64,000 nucleotides of DNA, from the NCBI RefSeq assembly GCF_904849725.1, contig NW_025422554.1:44375-108374 (forward strand). The letters are read 5' to 3'. Below the pieces are notes generated by a model. It was not told the origin of the DNA, did not search any database, and was given only the letters and a program-made list of their open reading frames with translations. Position numbers and translations under genes: made by a program. Source of the stretch: Hordeum vulgare subsp. vulgare (Eukaryota; Streptophyta; Magnoliopsida; Poales; Poaceae). Positions 24,430-37,766 of this stretch are shown here, in pieces; the first letter of the stretch is position 1, and every line of letters starts with the position of its first letter.

Positions 24430-26812
24430 TAGGCAAAACAAAACAGAAAAGACGATTCTGAAAAAAATGAAAAAAACCACCCGGAAGAACAATGGTTGAG
24501 ATGGGCATGTGGTAAATATCTACCTAGTACTTAACTCAAGAGTAGACTATGTTTGCACATGAGTCTTCCTTCTCTCATGATGTGGATCTAACATGATATA
24601 TAGACTTTCAAATATATGGCGCGTAAGTCTCTAAATACAATAAAAGGTCGATACCTCGTCATAATCACTAGCATATATTATGTTATCGATTATGTGCACT
24701 GAAAACAACATCGTACTTGGTCTAGCCTAATCACTGTCTTATGACGGACATATACTGTGTTTGTATTCCGTCTCTTTCCAACAATAATTGAACTTTCTTT
24801 GTAGGCCAACATGAAGTTCACTATCAACTCAACACCATGCAAAACAATTAATTACAAAGTATGCTTTCAGCATCATGTATATTAACAAATATCCAAAAAA
24901 ATTGCGGCAAGTCAAAATGGCTACATGTGCCAAATCAATGACTCGATCGCGTCTGAAGATGGTGTGGATCACACATGATATATAGAATTTGAAATATACC
25001 AATGGTAGGTTTATCTCTAAATACAATAAAGGATGGATTGCTCATCATGATCGCTAGCGTATATTAAGTTAGCTACTAAGTGTAATGAACACACCATCAC
25101 GCTTGGGCTAGCCTAAACAATTTCTTATGACGTGTATATATTGTGCATTGATCGTCTTAGCATCTCGTCTCTTCTCAACAATAACTAAACTTCTTTTGTA
25201 GGCCAACATGTGACTTCTTCATACGACTTTTCTTAATAATAGTATAGTTTACCACAAGCATGGATCAGTATTTATAGACTAATTTGTTGTCCCGTCTCAA
25301 ACTCAATGTATTCACCTACATCCTCCGACTAGAAATTGCTATCTCCTCTCTCTTGTAATCAAAATTCAGAATGAAGAAGCACCCATATTCTCAAGTGCAA
25401 AATTTGCAACAGAAGCAGAATGTGAAATACAAGTATCATGCGTAATGTGAGAGGGGACAAATGCAGCACATTGTTAGGTTTGCAGACCAGACCATCCTTT
25501 TGACATTTATGTTACACGTCTCCAAGATGGACCGTTGTTGGATTGCTCATCATGATCGCTAGCGTATACTAAGTAAGCTACTAAGTGTAATAAACACACC
25601 ATCATGCTTGGGCTAGCGTAAACAATGTCTTATGATGTGTATATATTGTGCATTGATCGTCTTAGCATTTTGTCTCTTCTCAACAATAACTGAACTTCTT
25701 TTGTAGGCCAACATGTGACTTTTTCATAAGGATTTTCTAAATAATAGTATAGTTTACCACAAGCATGGATCCGTATTTATAGACTAATTTGTTGTCCCAT
25801 ATCAAACTCAATGTACTGAGCTACGTCCTCCGACTAGAAATTGCTATCTCCTCTCTCTTGTAATCAAAATTCAAAATGAAGAAGCACACATATTCTCAGG
25901 TGCAAAATTTGCAATCGAAGCAGAATGGGAAATACAAGTATTATGCGTAATGTGAGAGGGGAGAAATGCAGCACACTATGAGTTTTGCAGACCAGACCAG
26001 CGTCTTGACATTTGTGCATCATGGCTCCAAGATGGACCGTTGTTGGATCGTCACGACCAAAACCTTATATCTTCACACCTTCAACCGCCATTCACTCAAC
26101 TAACCTACCCCTCCATTAAAAGAATGTGCTTCACATTTGAAGGTTCAGGCTTCCAAAACTGAACACCATGACCAGCGAATTAGTGATATGAATAAATACC
26201 AAGCATGCTATGATATCTACCAGCTTATACTAAATCGCATTGTACACGCAACTTCTTCCTAATCTCGCACATGCAATTCACTATCAATTCTATAATGGAA
26301 AAAAAATAAATCACAAAGTTTGCTTTCAGCGTGATGTATGTAGTACCAATTTAACATAATAGAACACTCCTACTAGTTAAGATAACAAAATCGTTAGTTC
26401 GATCAAGGAAAGCAAAAGGGGCATGGTGAAGCCTATGTTCATTCCTGGAGAACAAATGCTGCTTGAGTTCATCCTTGGAGAACGCTTGCAATTTACCACC
26501 AAAGATTGACAAACATTGAGTAGCTACATTCTCGGTCTTCGTTTTAGTGGATCCTCCGTTATTGCTGTTGTTTCTAGTTTAAGGAGAGCAGGTGTGTTTG
26601 ATTTGCTAGGTTTGTCGTTGGCAGCAAACTGTAGGATAACAAACATAACTACTTTAATATCAATTAGAGACCAGATAATTTGTACTTGTTCTAATTAATT
26701 TATAATGGTTGAGCTGGACACACATTGCAGACTATAATAAAATCTACTTTTTTCTTCTTCTCAAAATAGCTACCTGTGCGTATCTCAATGACTCAACAGT
26801 GTCTGGCGATGG
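24430..26812 (+). repeat. Block A, unit 2
   Basis: Same structure as A in unit 1, including the 505-base tandem duplication. The empty CACTA target site is at 26525-26535. No gene recognised. Confidence 0.85.
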
Positions 26813-29800
26813 TTTGGATTATTATTATTCCCAACGCGTGAACAATTTTCAGATTCAAAGTTTTTTTAAAGATTAAAATGTTTTGCCTTCGACCTATTAT
26901 TAGATACCTATAATGTCGTTTTCTTAAAATTTATTATCATGTTTAATTGACAACATTTTGGATTTTTACGTCAATTGTTTTTACCCATTAACATCAATGG
27001 CAAATCTACATCACAAGTAGATATTATTTTTTTATTATGTGAGTAATCGGTTGTGCTCGCCCAGCAGGATGAAGCTGCAAAGAAAACAAATGGTATATTG
27101 TGTTGTAGCTGCATGGCACAACGGGGTAACTCGTAACATTTCACTCATGTTGTAAGTCTCTCCACAAGAAAGCATACACTACATGCATTTTTTTCATATA
27201 TACCTGAAGATGTGTCATAAAGTAAATATTTTAGTTTCTTTTTGAAAAATGATAATATATAACAATGAGATGATACAAAGTGTCATTACAAAGACGTAAC
27301 GGTGTTTGACGGGTAAAGTGGGCAATAAATTTCTCTACTGGACCATCCTTGGGTACCGTGAGAAAAACAATAGGCCTTATGCATGAAAGGAGGGTGTATT
27401 TATTTTGAAAAGGAAGTTGAAACCGCCAACCTCTGCTTACAAGGGTACCCCCAACCATTGTTCTTATATTATTCGATAAATTCTCAAAAAACAATTACAT
27501 GGATCAACCCAAAGCCACCTTCATGACGGTTTGTCACATCACATATATGTTTGATTATGTGCCCTGACCTCGCAATAACACATACCATCTAATCTGGTGG
27601 CCTCACCAAGCCAACCACAACCGAGTCGAGACCACCGGCTGGTCTAGCAACCCTCAACACGCACCACATACGCCTGCACTAGAATCCAACTACGGCATCT
27701 TTCCTGGTCCCATATTCAAGAGCGATCAATGCCTTTACCTTGCAGGACCCAACTATTATCGATGCCACCACGATGCCACACCCCCAAGACTATCATGCAT
27801 GTGTCTATCATCGGGTATGCACTATGCCATACCGTCGAAACCCGAAGTCATCGATGTGGTATATGCAACACCGCTCCACCTCTTGGCCTCTCCGGCCAGC
27901 ACTTGCTCCAAAATAGTGTGCCTTGGAGGGAGAACGGCACCGAATGTCCAGTAATCATCCCAGGTGGTCGAGTGAACAGCGATGCTTAATATGAGCAGGC
28001 ACATGATCGCCTTCAAAGTGGTAGTGCCAGTGAGCATCCTCTTGCCCTCCATTGTCTCCTTTTGTTGTTGCTACCTGTCTTGGTTACCAAGCTAGGTTTG
28101 TTTGTTTTCTGTTGAGAGATGCTTCTTGAATGGGTATTGCGCCTACAATTATAGGCAGTTGTGTTATGTTATGATGGGAATAAGGTGTGAATGGGTGGGA
28201 ATCAAGTAGTATTCCATGTGTCACTAAAGATAATTGATGACTTAGTTTGGAATACATGATAAATCCATTCACACGTATCTAGCGGAAGAAACACTACTTT
28301 ACATATCATATTCAATGTTAGGGAGAAAGCAAGAACCACACCAATAGTGTGCAATGAGACACCCAAAGTTAGCCGTATCAGGGGAGGACCTACAATATTA
28401 CTAGTCCGGAAGGGACAACGGTGAATGCAAGTAACTCTATCCCGTCAGAGATTGTTTTTAGGTAGCAACTTTTGGTGTTGAATACAGCTTTATGGACATA
28501 TGTATGGACTTGTGCTAATACAATTTCAGCATTTTATTCATATATATTTTGCTCAATATTGATTGGAAGCGAGATAGCTAGTTGGTTCACTATGATAGAC
28601 CTTTCGCAATGTTTATCTTCTCCTTGGTGTTGGAGATCATATGATAAGTATGACATATGTACAACTTGATCCCAAGTCTTCATATGCCAATCCCCAAACT
28701 TAGAACTTGCACGTACTAAACACGACAATTACTACCCCTTTTTTGTCAAGCAACCTTTTTCTATTTTATTTGTTCATGAATATCACAATGCCATTTTAAC
28801 AAACAATATATTTTTATTCAGCTAGCGAAGGGTGCCAACACTCAATTTTTATCCAAGACATGAAAAGTGTATATGTATATAAACATTAGAGAAAGTGATA
28901 TGATGCAATACTAGCGAGTTGTATCAAACTTTTCATATACATTTTTTATCGAAGAATCCATGTTTATAGATTGTTTATCCAAGACTAGTGACTTGTATCG
29001 GACTTGTTTTTATATGCAAGGAAACATTACAGAAGTGATATGACGCAATAGACCAGGATTAATCTAAAAATGGCATACAACTCATAAAATATACACCTTT
29101 CCAAAAATTATTATATGTGACATAGTTTCCCAAAAAAATAACAAAATTGAAGTATGGCCCTTTTAAAAAAAGTGATCTCAAGAATAGGTGTCATGTATGG
29201 TATATCCATGGCTAATGTGGTGATAATTTTTCCGTATTCGGCACACACATACCTGCAACTTGGCTTGGCTAATGTGAACAAGGCTCAGTCATCAGGTTAT
29301 GAAAATAAACGAGTTACTTAATTTGGAATTCGAACAATGTAAAGACTTCTAATGGCTACTTCATACATATATATTGAGACAACCTCGAGTCACAATCCCA
29401 AAATGAAGTTTACATTGATGATGAATGTTGTGTTGGTCTTTGTAATAACCAACACACCTAAATGAAGCATCATGATTAGGATTATTAGCCTCTTAAATCA
29501 CTGCATGGGTGTGTGTTTCGTGTTATTTAAACCGGTGGGCCTATTGGTGACTAGGTGTGTGCCTTGTTCTTATCTATCTACTCACCTGCAAGGATTATGA
29601 TATTTCATCAATCATAAAAGATAAACCAATTAGTGATTGATGCAACTGTTGCATTGTGCTAATGGTATCAAACTTGTTTTATATGACATAGAAACGTTAG
29701 ATATAATAATATGATGCAATGCATCGGGATTAGCCTACAAATGAGAAACGATTAAAAAAATGGAAAACTTGCGCACATAGTCCTTTTACGAGACATGGTT

Positions 29801-29862
29801 TCCATAAAATATACCCAATTTGAAATATGACACTTTAACAAAGGTATTCTAAAAAATATACC
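26813..29862 (+). repeat. Block B2, unit 2, truncated
   Basis: Parallel to 14263-17310. It contains the truncated peptide frame at 27822-28052, the B2-specific stretch, one full module and part of a second. The last 18 or so bases before the breakpoint repeat a segment located about 45 bases upstream. Confidence 0.85.
27822..28052 (-). pseudogene. Truncated thionin-like gene with chimeric open frame, unit 2
   Basis: Same deletion junction and same 76-codon open frame as in unit 1: 30 codons of signal peptide, then 46 foreign codons without cysteine. The tail differs from unit 1 at four residues (DDYW against DDDL, AGEAK against AGVAK, TSMTS against TSRTS) and is identical to unit 3. Confidence 0.75.
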
Positions 29863-30679
29863 CAATTTGAAATATTTTGCTACTGTTGTAGTTAGCTCCT
29901 ATATCTGATGCATAGCCTGTTTTTGATGAACTGCTACTTACAGTCCTGTACTTTTAATATGCTTAGTATAGGTGGAGCAGTCATCCCCTCTGACCCCGTA
30001 GCTCAGTTGCCCCGCTTGTTTTCAAATCTCGATCTCTGATCGACGAGCCAGACCCGACACAACACATTCACCCCCCCTTCGTTGTACGATGCTACAGAGA
30101 TACTATCGGGTACCGAGGGTGACACCTCGCTAAGTACTCATGATGATATCTCTGTAGTATAGCTAGTCGGTCGTGGTTATCGAGGGTGATTCCTCTTTTC
30201 ACCATTCCCGATGACGCCTTTGTCGTGCAACCCCGCGAGTGTGGAACCCCCGAGGGTAATTCCTCTAAGCCCACCTTGACGGGTACATCGTTCGGAATCC
30301 AACAAGGGTGATACCTCGGATTCCCCCGATGTTACAACCACACAGTTACTCGACCATGTTACTGGGATCATTGGTGATTAGTTGTAAGACGGGTGGATTC
30401 CCTCGAGACTGTGTTGCTGGCCTAATTAAAATGCTAATGGATTTGGGTATTTGATCTGGGTTGGTCGGAGACCTTTTCGCACTAACCGGCTACGCGGGAA
30501 GAATTATGGGTACTCGGCGTCGCGGTATCAGCCGAAGCTTTTCAGATGCCAGCAGTGTAGCGGCGCGCGCCCGAGTGGTCCCGAGATGCATCACGCTTGT
30601 GATTAAGGGATGCTAGGACTGACGTCGGCCGCACACGCCACGTGCAGGAGCGTGAAGGGGAACTGGGCTCACAAGTAGA
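29863..30679 (+). mobile_element. Ty3-gypsy LTR fragment at the unit 2 / unit 3 junction
   Basis: The stretch matches, in the opposite orientation, 52538-53130 of the gypsy LTR on the right of the window, and its part 29945-30060 matches 57273-57390. It lacks both LTR termini and has no target-site duplication. Both edges carry short copies of neighbouring sequence, so it looks like a patch acquired during break repair rather than an insertion. It includes tandemly arranged GAGGGTGAT/AC-TCCTC motifs (30110-30330) typical of this LTR. Confidence 0.8.
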
Positions 30680-33237
30680 TCTGTGGTACATCTACATCAC
30701 AAGTAGATATTTTGTTTTCATATGTGAGTAATCTGTTGTGCTCGCCCAGCAGGCTGAAGCTGCAAAGAAAACAAATGGTATATCAGGTTGTAGCTGGATG
30801 GCACAACGGGGTAACTCGTAACATTTCACTGATGTTGTAAGTCTCACCGCAAGAAAGCATACTCCACATGCATTTTTTTCATATATACCAGAAGATATGC
30901 CATAAAGTAAATATTCTAGTTTTTTTAAATGATAATATATAACAATGAGATGATACAAAGTGTCATTACAAAGACGTAACGGTGTTTCACGTGTAAAGTG
31001 GGCAATAAATTTCTCTACTGCACCATCCTTGAGTACCGTGAGAAAAACAATAGGCCTTGTGCATGAAAGGAGGGAGTATTTATTTTGAAAAGGAAGTTGA
31101 AACCGCCAACCTCTGCATACAAGGATGCCCCCAACCATTGTTGTTATATTATTCGATACATTCTCACAAAAGAATTACATGGATCACCCCAAAGCCACCT
31201 TCATGACGGTTTGTCACGGCACCTATATGTTTGATTATGTGCCCTAACCTCGCAATAACACATACCATCTAATCTGGTGGCCTCACAAAGCCACCCAACA
31301 ACGAGTCGAGAGCACCGGCCGGTCTAGCAGACCCTCAACACGCACCACACACGCCTGCACTAGAATCCAACGATGGCATCTTTCATGGTCCCGTCTTCAA
31401 GAGTGATCAATGCCTTTACCTTGCAGGACCCAACTATCATCGACGCCACCACGATGCCACACCCCCGATACCATCATGCATGTGTCTATCATTGAGTATG
31501 CACCACGCCATACCATCGACACCCGACATCATCGATGTGGTATATGCAACACCTCTCCACCTGTTGGCCACTCCAGCCATCACTTGCTCCAAAACAATGT
31601 GCCTAGGAGGGAGAACGACACCGAACGTCCAGTTATCATCCCATCTAGTAGATCCATATCTGGTGTTTCCCCCGGAGCAGCCGAAGCAAGGTGACGTTGA
31701 AGCCTTTTACCAAGAAATGACACCTAACACTTTGCCATCATCCGGCATGGCCGAAATCAGTGTTGTTTTCACTAGCAGTCATGCCACTCCAAACCAATGG
31801 ATGGCTAGATCCGTGTGGAGCCGCAACATAGAGCTCGCGCAGCCGCTAGAATGCAAGCAGGAAACTACATCATCCCTCGTTGGTCCCTCTATGCATCGTC
31901 GAATGGACCAAGGCCGGACTCAACAACGGATCTAGGAGGAAATCAGATCTATGGAACACCGATGCTAACCATCTCCAAGAAGCACGCTAGAGATCCTGAT
32001 AGTCCATGGACGTGACAACTAGCGCACATCCAGGGGCGTCACCTAGGCCGCCGCATGTGATCTCCCTGTTCGCGCCGCCCTAGTCACACCAGTGGGCCAC
32101 CATCATTACCATCCTCCCCGGTACCTTTGGAACAGGGCCTGCTGTCAGGCTGCCACCACCATCATGGTCAATGCCGGTGACAGCGACATAAGGGGCCTTC
32201 GACATAGCTGCCTTTTGGCGGTGCTAGCATAGGGCCCGTGGAGTCAGCATGGTGTGCGACGTGAGGGGTATGTCTGGGAGTTGGATGGGATCGGGAGGAG
32301 GACGAAGTCTACACGAGGGTGGCAGTGGTAGGAGGAAATCAGGAGGACATTACACTATATGGTGTAATCTGGAGGAGGGTGGTGGTGTCACACAAAAGGA
32401 ACATGAGTATATACTTAATTTGATGTAATTGTGAAGTTCTGTGCATTCGGTGTTGTTTAAGCCAGCTGGCCGGCCGTTGAGTATGTGTGTCTCATTCTTA
32501 TCCATCTAATCACATGCACTGCAATATTTTTCTGGTATTAATTAAGTCCATCTATTTGTAATATATTCTCTACGTAGCTATTTACATGAAAAAATAATTA
32601 ATTAGCAGTTGATCCAACTGCTCCATTAGGGGACTCTTTGTCCTGATCAATAGGCAATTATGTTCTCAGCCATGACTCTTGTATAGTGTTTTAGTGTCCT
32701 CCAAACAGCAAGCCACACAATCCCAAGGGAAAAAAAGTCTGATAGCAGCCAAAAATCAAACAAGTTTCCTTCTCGACATTGTCTTTCCTGCTAGGATTCA
32801 GAATCCTACTTGGTATGACGTTCTTAATTATTTCATGTAGTCCAAAATGCTGAAAATTATCAAAACTCTTCCGAGAAAATTTAAATATGGAGCATGCATA
32901 GACTGACAACAGTAATCAATTTCCAATAAAATTGACAAGGGCGCAGACAATATATAAATGTATTATAACATACGTCCACGCTACATATCATTGTGGACAC
33001 TCTCTATGGCCTTATTACAAGCAGCAAGAGAAAATAAATAGGCTTGTGAGCTGACACACATGCACAAATGCATAACATATATGTAATTCAGACAAACACA
33101 TGGTTCAACCAGAGTTGTCCCCAAACATTCAACAATTTATTGTAGGTAAACATTAACTTAACTGGACCATAGCTTGAAGCAATGCATCATATGCATGTGA
33201 ATGGCATCCATACTAGTAGCAGTGCACGCATATCATT

Positions 33238-33752
33238 TTATTCTACTCCTCCCATCGCGACATTGGCTCCCATTTCTTCCATCTTAGCAACAACTATCAA
33301 ATTGAAATATTGAACTCCAATTAGCTCATGACTTAATTTTGCATGGGAAGAGAATATAAGATGTATGTTTGTCGAAATTAATATGATTGAAGTTTTGAGA
33401 TGGGACATGAAGTCAATCAAGTACTTTAATGAAAAATCATGGAAGGTTATACATATGTATTAGTCCACAAGACAATACATAGCTTGCATGCAGATATATC
33501 AAAGACATTGCACAAAGTTAGTTTAGTGAATTTACCCGAATCGGCAAGAATACAGGGGAAACAACAAGTGTTCTTGCATATTATGTCGGAGCCACCTGCG
33601 GCAATACAAGCAAAACAACATGCTTTTGCCCGGGCGCTTACACAGCAGCTACATTGTGCTGCGGTGGTCGAGTGAACAGCGATGCTCAATATGAGCAGGC
33701 ACATGATCGCCTTCAAAGTGGTAGTGCCAGTGAGCATCCTCTTGCCCTCCAT
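33238..33752 (-). CDS. Thionin-like secreted cysteine-rich peptide, copy 3
   Basis: Exons 33752-33536 and 33293-33238 on the minus strand; 90 residues, intact splice sites and stop. The mature region is identical in protein sequence to copies 1 and 2, with one silent change in the serine codon at position 39. The signal peptide differs from copy 1 only at residue 25 (V to A). The TATA box is at 33849-33858. Same gene environment as the other copies. Confidence 0.78.
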
Positions 33753-34955
33753 TGTCTCCTTTTGTTGTTGCTACCTGTCTTGGTTACCAAGCTAGGTTTG
33801 TTTGTTGTGTGTTGAGAGATGCTTCTTGAATGGTTGTTGCGCCTACAATTTATAGGCAGTTGTGTTACGTTATGATGGGAATAAGGTGTAATTGGGTGGG
33901 AATCAAGTATTATTCGATGTGTCACTGAAGATAATTGATGACTTAGTTTGGAATACATGATGAACGTTGGCTTTATTTTTGTACTCGCCGCGCTCTGATG
34001 GAGCTGGATGATAGCTAGCGAGTCTAAACTATATATGATTATAGGATTAGTGTCATTTGTGAGTGCATGGATGTGTGTGTTTTATATTTTTAACCGGCAG
34101 GCCTTCTGTGACTAGGAGTACGGCTCGTTCTTATCCATCTATTCATATGCACTACAGATTCAATGAACTCGCAAGGATTTATTAATTCCATCGATCATAG
34201 AAGTTGGACCAATTGGTGGTTGATGCAACTTCTGCATTGTCCTACTTGTATCAAACTTGTTTTATGTGACACGGAAAAATAGGATATAGTGATATAATGC
34301 AATGCACCGGGATTATCCTAAACATGGGAAACAATTCAAAAATGTAAAAATTGCACACATAGTCCCTTCAGTTGTCATCGTTTCGATAGAAATATTAAAT
34401 TTGAAATATGACACTTTCAAGAAAATGTTTAGACCGTGGAAATTCAGACAACCTGGAAGCCTAGCACTTTGCCAAGGCGTCGACACAACGAATTGAATTA
34501 TGTTCATGTGATAATGGCGCTCCCACGACAAAGGAAGCCGTAGAGAATCATGGTAAGTAGACATCTCATTTGTCTTGATCACAGCCCGAATGCAATAGCT
34601 ACACCACTAGGAAAGTACAATCAAACATAGAAATATCATGAACAAATATTAGGCATGAACACTTTGAGGTACGCCGATGCGAACATTTGGGTGGGACAAC
34701 ATGGAAGCCGTGAGTTGGGTTCCAAAATATGAAAAACGGCGGAGATATATCAACAACCCCTCATGTTGTGTAGTCCTCGACAGGTATACTCAAGGGGGGA
34801 GAAGGGATGGTGTTGCGGGTGTCAGATCTTGTAAATGTAAACTAGGGAAGAGACATAAGATCCATACAAACTGCTAATCTATCTTGGTTTGACTTGACTC
34901 AAACGGAACATAATGTCGTCTTCAAAGAAAGTGCAATTATTGTTGAGAATAGTCA

Positions 34956-34979
34956 ATATATATATATATATATATATAT
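34956..34979. repeat. (TA)n microsatellite, 24 bp
   Basis: Shortest allele of the unit-variable TA run. Confidence 0.93.
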
Positions 34980-35013
34980 CCGTCGTAAGATATTGTTTAC
35001 TCTCACTCAAGCT

Positions 35014-37766
35014 AGGCAAAACAAAACATAAAAGACGATTCTGAAAAAAACGAAAAAAACCACCCGGAAGAAAAGTGGTTGAGATGGGCATGTGGTAAAT
35101 ATCTACCTAGTACTTAACTCAAGAGTAGACTATGTTTGCACATGAGTCTTCCTTCTCTCATGATGTGCATCTAACATGATATATAGACTTTCAAATATAT
35201 GGCGCTTAAGTCTCTAAATACAATAAAAGGTCGATACCTCGTCATGATCACTAGCGTATATTAAGTTATCGATTATGTGCACTGAAAACAACATCGTACT
35301 TGGTCTAGCCTAATCACTGTCTTATGACGGACATATACTGTGTTTGTATTCCGTCTCTTTTCAACAATAATTGAACTTTCTTTGTAGGCCAACATGAAGT
35401 TCACTATCAACTCAACACCATGCAAAACAATTAATTACAAAGTATGCTTTCAGCATCATGTATATTAACAAATATCCAAAAAAAATGCGGCAAGTCAAAA
35501 TGGCTACATGTGCCAAATCAATGACTCGATCGCGTCTGATGATGGTGTGGATCACACATGATATATAGAATTTGAAATATACCAATGGTAGGTTTATCTC
35601 TAACTACAATAAAGGATGGATTGCTCATCATGATCGCTAGCGTATATTAAGTTATCGATTATGTGCACTGAAAACAACATCGTACTTGGTCTAGCCTAAT
35701 CACTGTCTTATGACGGACATATACTGTGTTTGTATTCCGTCTCTTTCCAACAATAATTGAACTTTCTTTGTAGGCCAACATGAAGTTCACTATCAACTCA
35801 ACAACATGCAAAACAATTAATTACAAAGTATGTTTTCAGCATCATGTATATTAACAAATATCCAAAAAAATTACAGCAAGTCAAAATGGCTACATGTGCC
35901 AAATCAATGACTCGATCGCGTCTGATGATGGTGTGGATCACACATGATATATAGAATTTGAAATAGGTTTATCTCTAAATACAATAAAGGATGGATTGCT
36001 CATCATGATCGCTAGCGTATATTAAGTTAGCTACTAAGTGTAATGAACACACCATCACGCTTGGGCTAGCCTAAACAATTTCTTATGACGTGTATATATT
36101 GTGCATTGATCGTCTTAGCATCTCGTCTCTTCTCAACAATAACTAAACTTCTTTTGTAGGCCAACATGTGACTTCTTCATACGACTTTTCTTAATAATAG
36201 TATAGTTTACCACAAGCATGGATCAGTATTTATAGACTAATTTGTTGTCCCGTCTCAAACTCAATGTATTCACCTACATCCTCCGAACTAGAAATTGCTA
36301 TCTCCTCTCTCTTGTAATCAAAATTCAGAATGAAGAAGCACCCATATTCTCAAGTGCAAAATTTGCAACAGAAGCAGAATGTGAAATACAAGTATCATGC
36401 GTAATGTGAGAGGGGAGAAATGCAGCACACTGTTAGGTTTGCATACCAGACCATCCTTTGGACATTTGTGTTACACGTCTCCAAAGATGGACCATTGTTG
36501 GATTGCTCATCATGATCGCTAGCGTATACTAAGTAAGCTACTAAGTGTAATAAACACACCATCATGCTTGGGCTAGCGTAAACAATGTCTTATGATGTGT
36601 ATATATTGTGCATTGATCGTCTTAGCATTTTGTCTCTTCTCAACAATAACTGAACTTCTTTTGTAGGCCAACATGTGACTTTTTCATAAGGATTTTCTGA
36701 ATAATAGTATAGTTTACCACAAGCATGGATCCGTATTTATAGACTAATTTGTTGTCCCATCTCAAACTCAATGTACTGAGCTACGTCCTCCTACTGGAAA
36801 TTGCTATCTCCTCTCTCTTGTAATCAAAATTCAAAATGAAGAAGCACACATATTCTCAGGTGCAAAATTTGCAATCGAAGCAGAATGGGAAATACAAGTA
36901 TTATGCGTAATGTGAGAGGGGAGAAATGCAGCACACTATGAGTTTTGCAGATCAGACCAGCGTCTTGACATTTGTGCATCATGGCTCCAAGATGGACCGT
37001 TGTTGGATCGTCACGACCAAAACCTTATATCTTCACACCTTCAACCGCCATTCACTCAACTAACCTACCCCTCCATTAAAGAATGTGCTTCACATTTGAA
37101 GGTTCAGGCTTCCAAAACTGAACACCATGACCAGCGAATTAGTGATATGAATAAATACCAAGCATGCTATGATATCTACCAGCTTATCCTAAATCGCACT
37201 GTACACGCTACTTCTTCCTAATCTCGCACATGCAATTCACTATCAATTCTAGAATGGAAAAAAAATAAATCACAAAGTTTGCTTTCAGCGTGATGTATGT
37301 AGTACCAATTTAACATAATAGAACACTCCTTAAGATAACAAAAACCATGAGTTCGATCAAGGAAAGCAAAAGGGGCATGGTGAAGCCTATGTTCGTTCCT
37401 GGAGAACAAATGCTGCTTGAGTTCATCCTTGGAGAACGCTTGCAATTTACCACCAAAGATTGACAAACATTGAGTAGCTACATTCTCGGTCTTCGTTTTA
37501 GTGGATCCTCCGTTATTGCTGTTGTTTCTAGTTTAAGGAGAGCAGGTGTGTTTGATTTGCTAGGTTTGTCGTTGGCAGCAAACTGTAGGATAACAAACAT
37601 AACTAATTTAATATCAATTAGAGACCAGATAATTTGTACTTGTTCTAATTAATTTATAATGGTTGAGCTGGACACACATTGCAGATTATAACAAAATCTA
37701 CTTTTTTCTTCTTCTCAAAACAGCTACCTGTGCGTATCTCAATGACTCAACCGTGTCTGGCGTTGG
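35014..37766 (+). repeat. Block A, unit 3, with extra 386-bp tandem duplication
   Basis: Besides the 505-base duplication common to all direct A blocks, the segment beginning CGTATATTAAGTTATCGATT at 35255 is repeated at 35641, a period of 386. The second copy has lost about 14 bases near 35965. The empty CACTA site is at 37479-37489. No gene recognised. Confidence 0.88.

Larger units (their letters stand above)
20011..29862 (+). repeat. Tandem unit 2, 3'-truncated
   Basis: The unit has the same order as unit 1, offset about +12,592: B1 20011-24429, A 24430-26812, B2 26813-29862. It breaks inside the second 700-bp module at the position equivalent to about 17310, losing the rest of B2 and all of C (about 2.7 kb). 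A gypsy LTR fragment follows. Confidence 0.9.
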
